Assembly: GCA_934338765.1 (NCBI GenBank)
Contig: CAKRHL010000112.1
Location: forward strand, 1 to 6,795
DNA from: an uncultured Lachnospiraceae bacterium
GTDB taxonomy: Bacteria > Bacillota > Clostridia > Lachnospirales > Lachnospiraceae
DNA length: 6,795 nucleotides
Reading direction: 5' to 3'
Position numbers and translations under genes: made by a program. Positions 1-5,484 of the stretch are shown here, one piece after another; position 1 is the first letter of the stretch; the number at the start of each line of letters is the position of its first letter. The notes below the pieces were generated by a model. That model saw only the letters and a list, made by a program, of their open reading frames with translations, was not told where the DNA came from and ran no database searches.

Positions 1-212
1 TGATACAACCACGTAAAAATCCCGGTCATACTTTTCAGAGAACCGCAACGGAACCATTATAATTCTTTCCACTCCATTGGGTTGCTGAACACCTGTTTTC
101 TCTCATTACAACAAATTCCTCCAAAGCTCCAAAGGCAAAACCATAGTGCCGGATACGTTCTTCCCAGCCGAAAAGTTGTACATACTACGTTTCCAAATTT
201 GTGCAATTTATC
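1..212. other. left-edge intergenic stretch, no intact gene supported
   Basis: No reading frame here has both a convincing start and a family signature. On the minus strand two overlapping frames look mildly protein-like. One runs from 184 to a stop at 37-35 and contains EERIRHYGFAFGALEEF. The other is open from 102 to the left edge and contains GVERIIMVPLRFSEKYDRD, with a possible ATG at 57-55 that has only a weak ribosome binding site. The two frames could be joined by one indel near position 100, which would suggest a decayed gene or the start of a gene running off the window. I do not recognise the family. The short plus-strand frame at 82-282 has no ribosome binding site and I treat it as chance. 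Confidence 0.3.
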
Positions 213-245
213 CGACTTAAATGTTATAGTAAATCATTTAAGTTG
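213..245. repeat. inverted repeat upstream of the GH5 gene
   Basis: ACTTAAATG at 215-223 and CATTTAAGT at 235-243 are perfect 9-base inverted arms around an 11-base AT-rich spacer. One G-T and one C-G pair extend the stem to 213 and 245. A T-rich stretch (TATTTTTG, 249-256) follows on the plus strand. The element could be an operator just upstream of the candidate promoters, or a weak AT-rich terminator for transcription entering from the left. The sequence alone does not decide between these. Confidence 0.5.
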
Positions 246-253
246 CAATATTT

Positions 254-324
254 TTGTCATTTTTGCCGATTTTATCTTATGAAATGTTTTATATATGGTC
301 ATTTTATACAAACCATGCTAATAT
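254..324 (+). promoter_or_regulatory. candidate promoter region for the GH5 gene
   Basis: Two sigma-A-like pairs can be read. The first is TTGTCA (254-259, five of six matches to TTGACA), an 18-base spacer and TATGAA (278-283). The second is TGGTCA (296-301), a 17-base spacer and TAATAT (319-324), with an extended TG at 316-317. Either would leave a leader of roughly 60 to 100 bases before the ATG at 389. The region is very AT-rich, so chance matches are likely. I infer that a promoter lies here because the gene has no upstream co-directional neighbour, but I cannot fix the exact boxes. Confidence 0.35.
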
Positions 325-388
325 TTATTTCAGGGTGAGCAAAACAAAAAACATTTCGAAAAGGCAAAGCTTTTTCAAAGGAGGGTTT

Positions 389-2065
389 ATGAGATTTAAA
401 AAAATCTTTGCTGTCATAATGGCGGCAGCTGTAACACTGTCCACGCTCAATGGTTTTCATGGTTTTTCTGCTCCAAAAACTGCAAAAGCTGCGAGCTTTG
501 TTAATCTGAACCAGAGCCAGATCGCATCTGCAATGGGAGCCGGCTGGAACCTTGGAAATCAGCTGGAAGCATCCCTGAACGGAACGCCAAATGAAACAAG
601 CTGGGGTAATCCTACGATCAACGCCAATCTGATCAAGGCAGTAAAAAATGCCGGTTTTCGTTCCATCCGTATTCCGGTTTCCTATTTGGGTAAGATCAGC
701 AGCAACTCAAGTTACACCATCGATTCATCCTGGTTAAACAGGGTACAGCAGGTAGTTGATATGTGTATTGCTAATGACCTGTATGTCATTATTAACATGC
801 ACGGCGATGGCTATCACTCCGTCGATGGCGGCTGGCTTTTCTGCGACGGTTCCAACCAGACTGCGATCCGTGCCAAATACAAAGCCTGCTGGAAACAGAT
901 TGCCACACGTTTCCGCTCATATGACCAGCACCTGATCTTCGAATCCATGAATGAAGAATTTGATGGCACTTACGGAACTCCAAACAGAACATATTATGAA
1001 AATATCAATCAGCTCAATCAGATCTTTGTAGATACCGTCCGCACTTCCGGCGGAAACAATGCGAAGCGCTGGTTAATGCTCCCGGGCTGGAACACTAACG
1101 TCAACTACACCGTAGGCGATTATGGTTTCCGGGTTCCTACCGACAATAACTGCACTGCCGGCGGAAAGCGCATCATGATCTCTGTTCATTATTATGATCC
1201 TTGGGGCTTCTGCGGAGAAGAAAGTACCACGGCAACCCAATGGGGAAGCAAGGCAAACAACAGCTCAAAGGTTGATTCCTGGGGCGATGAGTCTTATCTG
1301 AAATCCCAGTTTAACAGTCTGTATAACAAATTCTGCAGCCAGGGATATCCGGTCGTGATCGGAGAATACGGTGCCATTGACAAATCTGCTTTCGATTCAA
1401 ACAACACGGCATGCCGTGTGGAATTTGCTTCCAAAGTCTGCACTTACGCAAAGAAATACGGCTGTATCCCAATCTGGTGGGACAACGGCGTAACCGGCAC
1501 ATATGGTTTCGGTTTATTTAACCGCAGTACCGGTGCAGTTACACAGCCAAAGATCATCAATGCCATCACTGCCGTGTATCCGTCCTCAGGCAATGCCTCT
1601 GATTCCACAAGCAGCATTGATACCAGCAAAACATATATGCTGAAAAACGTAAACAGCGGTCTGTATATGGATGTCTGCGGTGCGAAAGCGGTAAATGGTA
1701 CAAATGTCATCCAGTACTCTGCTTCCAAAGCAAAAGCAAATAATACCTGGAAATTTGTTCCTGACGGAAAAGGATATTACTATATTTACTCCTGTCTGGG
1801 AGACGGCAGGACATTTCTTCTGGATGTTTCATGCAACAGCAGTGCAAATGGGACAAACATCGGAATTTACAAAAATACCAACTGCAGTGCCCAGCTTTAC
1901 AAGCTTGTAAAAAATTCAGACGGAAGCTACAGCATTTATACAAAGTCTTCCGGCTGTAAGAGTGTTGTCGAGATTGCTAATGCAAACCGCAGCAATAACG
2001 GCAATGTACAGCAATGGGTTTACAACGGACATAACTGTCAGAAATGGCAATTGATCGCACAGTAA
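389..2065 (+). CDS. secreted GH5 endoglucanase-type glycosidase with C-terminal ricin/CBM13 domain
   Basis: The protein has 558 residues. I chose the ATG at 389 because AAAGGAGGG (377-385) precedes it and a typical signal peptide follows: MRFKK, a hydrophobic core, then AKA at residues 32-34 as a likely cleavage site. The in-frame ATG at 254 would bury this leader. The GH5 (cellulase superfamily, clan A) barrel spans about residues 38-396 and opens with GWNLGNQLEA (52-61). The likely acid/base is Glu189 in FESMNEE and the nucleophile is Glu326 in VIGEYG. Arg94, His138, His267-Tyr268 and Trp363-Trp364 fit the usual active-site positions. A Ser/Thr-rich linker (about 399-413) leads to a ricin-type beta-trefoil (about 414-556) with repeats ending in TWKF, LYKL and QKWQL. 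Known GH5 enzymes of this kind hydrolyse beta-1,4-glucans, xyloglucan or mannan with retention of configuration. Substrate and subfamily are not decided here. There is no dockerin, LPXTG or SLH anchor, so I infer a freely secreted enzyme. The residue after the acid/base is Glu, where most GH5 members have Pro. The gene appears monocistronic and is convergent with the minus-strand genes. Confidence 0.93.
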   Translation: MRFKKIFAVIMAAAVTLSTLNGFHGFSAPKTAKAASFVNLNQSQIASAMGAGWNLGNQLEASLNGTPNETSWGNPTINANLIKAVKNAGFRSIRIPVSYLGKISSNSSYTIDSSWLNRVQQVVDMCIANDLYVIINMHGDGYHSVDGGWLFCDGSNQTAIRAKYKACWKQIATRFRSYDQHLIFESMNEEFDGTYGTPNRTYYENINQLNQIFVDTVRTSGGNNAKRWLMLPGWNTNVNYTVGDYGFRVPTDNNCTAGGKRIMISVHYYDPWGFCGEESTTATQWGSKANNSSKVDSWGDESYLKSQFNSLYNKFCSQGYPVVIGEYGAIDKSAFDSNNTACRVEFASKVCTYAKKYGCIPIWWDNGVTGTYGFGLFNRSTGAVTQPKIINAITAVYPSSGNASDSTSSIDTSKTYMLKNVNSGLYMDVCGAKAVNGTNVIQYSASKAKANNTWKFVPDGKGYYYIYSCLGDGRTFLLDVSCNSSANGTNIGIYKNTNCSAQLYKLVKNSDGSYSIYTKSSGCKSVVEIANANRSNNGNVQQWVYNGHNCQKWQLIAQ

Positions 2066-2090
2066 ATCTATCAAATAACTCAAAATCAAC

Positions 2091-2140
2091 AGGGTTGTGC
2101 CTTAACAGATGAAAATGTTCAGGCACAGCCCTTTCTTGTT
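2091..2140 (+). terminator. rho-independent terminator of the GH5 gene
   Basis: A long hairpin begins 25 bases after the GH5 stop codon. AGGGTTGTGCCT pairs with AGGCACAGCCCT, including one G-T wobble. The stem continues past one mismatch with AACA/TGTT around an 8-base loop. The right arm runs directly into TTTCTTGTT (2132-2140). Stem, loop and T-tract all fit an intrinsic terminator read on the plus strand. The minus-strand exit has GTTGATTTTG, so weaker termination in that direction is possible and would serve the converging minus-strand transcripts. Confidence 0.85.
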
Positions 2141-2144
2141 CAAA

Positions 2145-2394
2145 AAAATTCCTCTTAGCCGAACATTCGATCAAACTTTCCACATGATCCCCGCCCATCA
2201 TCAGTCTCAGCACCATAAAGCTGACAGCAAAGATAAAGAGCAATAGGTTTTCCCACCAAAAATACGATCGAGATCAATAGAACATAGGCTATCATTTTTC
2301 CGTATACAGAACTAACACATAGCAAGAATTTTCACGTTCCTCTTTCCGCCAAGACTTTCTTTCGAATCAGATATTTAACAAAAAATGCTGCCGT
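2145..2394 (-). pseudogene. decayed AgrB-like peptide-processing protease fragment
   Basis: No single frame is open here, but consecutive minus-strand pieces read like an AgrB protein. Positions 2394-2332 give FFVKYLIRKKVLAE, like the amphipathic AgrB N-terminus. Positions 2342-2292 give EERENSCYVLVLYTEK. Positions 2295 to about 2245 give IAYVLLISIVFLVG, a membrane segment. Positions of about 2250-2145 give LLLFIFAVSFMVLRL followed by MMGGDHVESLIEC. In AgrB proteases the catalytic His and Cys are seven residues apart and an Arg lies seven before the His. Here Arg (2207-2205), His (2186-2184) and Cys (2165-2163) keep exactly that spacing. AgrB is a membrane cysteine endopeptidase that trims and cyclises the AgrD signalling peptide. 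Only about the first 90 of roughly 200 residues remain, in at least three frames, so it is non-functional. The assignment comes from motif recognition, not a database match. Confidence 0.6.
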
Positions 2395-2522
2395 TGTCCT
2401 GTTTCATCCAATCGATTGAAACAGAAAGTCCTTTCTCTGCGAAATATTTCTGCAGCAATTCTTTTATTCTGTCCCGAAAATAGTCCATCATCACACACAG
2501 CGATCTCAAAATCCAAGCTCAT
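2375..2522 (-). pseudogene. frameshifted N-terminal fragment of a LytTR/AgrA-type response regulator
   Basis: An ATG at 2522 sits behind AAAGGTGGT and starts MSLDFEIAVCDD, the first strand and acidic pocket of a CheY-like receiver domain in the form typical of LytTR-family regulators. The frame then goes wrong. If one base of the GG at 2486-2485 is removed, reading continues as DYFRDRIKELLQKYFAEKG and then LSVSIDWMKQ, a normal receiver helix 1 and strand 2. That frame stops at 2377-2375, after about 49 codons against a usual length near 240. The phosphoacceptor Asp, the rest of the receiver and the LytTR DNA-binding domain are missing. It begins 11 bases after the SulP stop codon in the same direction, so it was probably once the next gene in that transcript or the head of its own operon. 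It passes directly into the AgrB-like fragment, which implies that an internal deletion removed what lay between. Confidence 0.65.
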
Positions 2523-2533
2523 ATAACCACCTT

Positions 2534-4702
2534 TTATATCGTTTTATTATCTTCTTTTTTCCGGCGAAGCTCACGCTCCCACTGGTGCAGCCTGCGGGCT
2601 CCCTCCGGATTTTGTTTTTCCAAGCGCTGTTCCAGCTTTTCCCGGCGTCTCTGAAGCTTTTCCAATACCTCCGGATGCTCTCTGCTGATCTGCTCCCGGA
2701 TATGATGACGTCGTTTTTCCAACAGACCAAGAATAATCCTCCTGTGATCCTGATCCGCCAGTTTGTCCGGCAGCTCATCCATATGGATCTCCATACGTCG
2801 TAAAAATTCGTCCTCATCAATTACTCCCAGACCATGCCAGTATTTCAGGCTGCTCTCGATTCCCTGCTCCGCAATCTCCTCCCAGTCCGGCATACTATGA
2901 ATGCTCTCCAGCACCTGATGTACACGCTTTTCGATCTGATCCACTGTCTCGTCACCAAAGGCCCAGGTAAACTCCTCCAGCGTATTTTCTGTTTCCGCAG
3001 GAATATTAAGCATATGTCCGCTTTTATGGACAGTATAACCTTTCAAAGCATACGGCTCCACATATCCGCTGTCATGAAGTGCCGCCGTAATGGTACGGCG
3101 TACCTTACCTTTTTCGATCAGATGTCCGATTCCAAGCTGCCGCATCTGCTCATTGACCGATGCCATATGCTCTGTCATATAAAAATGGATTCCCTGTTTT
3201 TCGAAACGGTCACACATCATTTCCAACCGATCCGCCGCTGTAATATCAATGCTCGTCATCGCTCCGGCATCCACAATGACAACCTTTGTATCCTCTTTTA
3301 TGCTACGTTCAATGTCCTCCTGAAAGGTCTTTACATTGGCAAAGAAAAGACTCTCACTGAAACGGTAGATCACCACATGCTCAATCTCATGGGCATAACG
3401 GTTCTTGCTGCAATCGTAAAACCCCTCTCTCCCCGGAATAACTCCCAGGAAAGCTCTCGGAGGATTTGTCGCTTTCAAAACCACTGCGGTAAAGGAAAGA
3501 ATAATTCCTATAATAACTCCATAAATCGTCCCCAACAAAAGGACACCAAAAAAGGCAGCCATAAAAATATAAAATTCATTGCGGCTGACACGGAACAACC
3601 TTTCTGCCAGATCAAACTCCACCACCTTCATGAGAGCCGATATTACGATCGCCGTAAGAACCGGCACCGGAAGATATCCAATAAATCCCGTACCAAATAA
3701 CAGCAATAATATCATGGCAAGACCTGCTACAATAGAAACCATCTGTGTCCTGCCGCCATACTGGTCATTCATGGATGTTCTGGAAATGCTTCCGTTGACC
3801 GGACAGCAGCCAACAAGTGCCGATGCAATATTTCCCGCTGCACACGCCAGTATTTCCTGATTGTCTCTGATCTTATAACTATTTCGAAATGCAAAATTAT
3901 TCTCTGATAATAGCGTCTCTGCCATGATCACAACGGTAACCATCAGTCCTCGTCCTGCCGCCTGAGACAGATCTACTGACCGAAATTGCGGACACTGAAA
4001 ATGTGGCAGTCCCGGTTCCACAGCCGATAACAGCTTTACTCCGTACTGATCAATATGGCCAAAAAGGGTCAGCAATACCCCCGCCGCCATAACCACGATG
4101 ACCATAGGAAACTTCGGTGCCAGCTTCCTTGCCACCACGATCACCGCCAGAGAACAGATTCCCAGTGCAACAGAAACCAGATTGATATGTGATGCCGCCT
4201 CTATAATAGAAACGATCAGCTCCGGCAGTTCTCCCGTTCCGGAGCTGCCTCCCAGTATTTTGGGGATCTGCATTAATATGATCGTCACTGCAATACCGCT
4301 GATAAAACCTCCCATAACCGGAGTGGATATGTAATCTACCATCTTCCCTGCCTTTAAGAAGAAAAAGAGAAGAAGCCACACCCCGGCAAAAAGTGCAGTC
4401 ACGGGAATAAATGCCATTGCTTCAGGAGATTGCGCCTGCAAGCCCAGCCCCGCAGCCGCCGCACCAATGATCGCCGCCGGTGCCGCATCTACTCCGAAGA
4501 TAAACTGAGGTGACGTGGTAAACATTGCAAAAAATAAAATAGGCAGTACAGAGCCATACAGTCCATAGACAGGCGGAAGCCCTGAGACCTCCGCATATCC
4601 CATGGATATTGGGATCGATACTGCCGCTATGATAATACCTGCCAAAATGTCCTTTGGCAGGTAACTCAATTTATAATTTTTGAGTGTCTGGAAAATCTTC
4701 AT
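2534..4702 (-). CDS. SulP/SLC26-family anion transporter with STAS domain and charged C-terminal tail
   Basis: With the chosen start the protein has 722 residues. SulP proteins move sulfate, bicarbonate or other anions across the cytoplasmic membrane; the substrate cannot be read here. The membrane domain spans about residues 13-405. It starts with DILAGIIIAAVSIPISMGYA, contains GLPPVYGLYGS (41-51), and carries the typical AETLLSENNF (261-270) and GCCPVNGSISRTSMN (298-312) signatures. A STAS domain follows at about 430-545 (VVIVDAGAMTSIDITAADRL). After it comes a soluble tail of about 170 residues, rich in Arg, Glu and Lys and probably coiled coil near the end, which is not part of the usual SulP-STAS layout. 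I prefer the ATG at 4702 (MKIFQTLKNY) because AAGGG at 4715-4711 lies 8 bases upstream and SulP proteins normally begin shortly before DxxAG. An in-frame ATG at 4783 would add 27 polar residues and leave a 16-base gap to the nitroreductase gene. The gene is probably co-transcribed with that gene. Confidence 0.93.
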   Translation of the reverse strand: MKIFQTLKNYKLSYLPKDILAGIIIAAVSIPISMGYAEVSGLPPVYGLYGSVLPILFFAMFTTSPQFIFGVDAAPAAIIGAAAAGLGLQAQSPEAMAFIPVTALFAGVWLLLFFFLKAGKMVDYISTPVMGGFISGIAVTIILMQIPKILGGSSGTGELPELIVSIIEAASHINLVSVALGICSLAVIVVARKLAPKFPMVIVVMAAGVLLTLFGHIDQYGVKLLSAVEPGLPHFQCPQFRSVDLSQAAGRGLMVTVVIMAETLLSENNFAFRNSYKIRDNQEILACAAGNIASALVGCCPVNGSISRTSMNDQYGGRTQMVSIVAGLAMILLLLFGTGFIGYLPVPVLTAIVISALMKVVEFDLAERLFRVSRNEFYIFMAAFFGVLLLGTIYGVIIGIILSFTAVVLKATNPPRAFLGVIPGREGFYDCSKNRYAHEIEHVVIYRFSESLFFANVKTFQEDIERSIKEDTKVVIVDAGAMTSIDITAADRLEMMCDRFEKQGIHFYMTEHMASVNEQMRQLGIGHLIEKGKVRRTITAALHDSGYVEPYALKGYTVHKSGHMLNIPAETENTLEEFTWAFGDETVDQIEKRVHQVLESIHSMPDWEEIAEQGIESSLKYWHGLGVIDEDEFLRRMEIHMDELPDKLADQDHRRIILGLLEKRRHHIREQISREHPEVLEKLQRRREKLEQRLEKQNPEGARRLHQWERELRRKKEDNKTI

Positions 4703-4710
4703 TTTTGTAA

Positions 4711-4715
4711 CCCTT
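4711..4715 (-). promoter_or_regulatory. ribosome binding site supporting the internal SulP start
   Basis: On the minus strand this reads AAGGG, 8 bases before the ATG at 4702. The competing ATG at 4783 has only an AAAGAGA-like stretch before it. The evidence is moderate and translation from either start is possible. Confidence 0.45.
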
Positions 4716-4799
4716 ATGCCCTTCCACGCAAATATCAGCCACGTATATGTCCGTTTTTCAGGACAGATGTGCGGCTTAACCATAAAAATCTCTTTTTGC

Positions 4800-5327
4800 T
4801 TATTCTACATAATATACATAATCGTTCTTGCGCGGTGCTGCCTCCGGTTCATCACCATCCACATAACCCAGGACACAATGACCGATGCCTTCGTAATCTC
4901 CCGTAATACCCAGAGATTTCAAAAGTGCCTTTCCCTCTTCACTTTCGAATTCTTCTCTGGCACGGTGGATCCAACAGCTTCCAAGACCTGCATCCTTGGC
5001 AGCCAGCATCAGATTTCCCATAACAAGGCTTCCATCATACACATGGGTTGGCATTGCCTTATCTGCCAGTACGATCAGCACAACCGGTGCCCCGTAAAAA
5101 GGATCCATTCCCTCAGCCGCTCCCATAATCTCTGCATTCATACGGGAAAGCTTATCCCTCACCTCTTTATTTAATACCGCTACAATGATCGGCGACTGCC
5201 TGCCCATTCCTGTAGCCGCATAGGTTCCGGCTTCGATCACACGGTCAATCAGCTCTCTCTCCGGCATTTTCTCCTGAAATTTGCGAATACTTCTTCTGGT
5301 ACGTATTGTTTTCATTGTCTCACTCAT
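4800..5327 (-). CDS. nitroreductase-family FMN-dependent oxidoreductase
   Basis: The protein has 175 residues, the usual length for small single-domain nitroreductases. These are cytoplasmic flavoproteins, usually dimers, that use NAD(P)H to reduce nitro compounds, quinones or flavins; the natural substrate here is unknown. The N-terminal RTRRSIRKF (residues 9-17) is the classic FMN-phosphate contact. AGTYAATGMGRQSP (33-46) is the next conserved block and GSLVMGNLMLAAKDAGLGSCWI (99-120) forms the core helix and the conserved Gly-x-Gly-x-x-Trp region. GYVDGDEPEAAPRK (154-167) is the typical C-terminal signature. The ATG at 5327 follows an excellent AGGAGGGG. A longer in-frame reading to 5525 would overlap dnaJ and adds no family sequence, so I rejected it. 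It lies 157 bases after dnaJ and 97 bases before the SulP start, in the same direction as both. No [4Fe-4S] ferredoxin domain is fused to it, unlike some clostridial relatives. Confidence 0.93.
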   Translation of the reverse strand: MSETMKTIRTRRSIRKFQEKMPERELIDRVIEAGTYAATGMGRQSPIIVAVLNKEVRDKLSRMNAEIMGAAEGMDPFYGAPVVLIVLADKAMPTHVYDGSLVMGNLMLAAKDAGLGSCWIHRAREEFESEEGKALLKSLGITGDYEGIGHCVLGYVDGDEPEAAPRKNDYVYYVE

Positions 5328-5334
5328 ATGAAAT

Positions 5335-5342
5335 CCCCTCCT
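5335..5342 (-). promoter_or_regulatory. strong ribosome binding site of the nitroreductase gene
   Basis: The minus strand reads AGGAGGGG with 7 bases before the ATG at 5327. It fixes the start at MSETMKTIR and argues against the longer open frame that extends into dnaJ. Confidence 0.8.
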
Positions 5343-5389
5343 GCTTTTATAGTTTATTTCCATATTGATAACTTCAGTAATTCTAATGT

Positions 5390-5484
5390 AGATACCAATG
5401 CACCACTGCTGTCCGAAACGATTATCGCATTTCTGCAGCAGATACCACTCCCACGGCTTCGGTGCTCTCCGAAACGATCTTATC
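5390..5484. repeat. imperfect duplication of about 40 bp between dnaJ and the nitroreductase gene
   Basis: Two copies can be aligned on the plus strand. Both begin with AGATACCA (5390-5397 and 5440-5447), differ in the middle, and end with TGCTSTCCGAAACGAT (5407-5422 and 5463-5478) followed by a TTATC-like end. The 16-base block has one mismatch. The copies are 37 and 45 bases long because of an indel in the middle. The right copy ends directly next to the dnaJ stop codon. It may be a recent local duplication, a pair of regulator sites or part of a leader structure; nothing in it identifies a known element. Confidence 0.6.

Noticed and set aside
110..181. Minus-strand YNFSAG motif resembling the start of phosphoserine aminotransferase (SerC)
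   Set aside because: The frame from the ATG at 181 stops after 25 codons and nothing after YNFSAG follows the SerC pattern, so I treat it as coincidence.
254..388. N-terminal extension of the GH5 frame starting at the ATG at 254
   Set aside because: It has no ribosome binding site, its amino acids look non-coding, and it would place the signal peptide 45 residues inside the protein. The ATG at 389 has a strong site.
1977..2243. Minus-strand 88-residue open frame across the GH5 terminator
   Set aside because: As a whole it is not a gene: its N-terminal part is only the last piece of the AgrB-like remnant, and the rest reads through the terminator and the antisense of the ricin domain.
2834..3700. 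Plus-strand 288-residue open frame opposite the SulP gene
   Set aside because: It is antisense to a clear transporter gene, is rich in His, Cys and Arg as expected for an antisense shadow, and shows no domain or ribosome binding site.
5390..5484. Considered whether the duplicated segment is a short CRISPR array or T-box leader
   Set aside because: There are only two imperfect copies with unequal length and no spacer regularity, and the conserved T-box sequence is absent.
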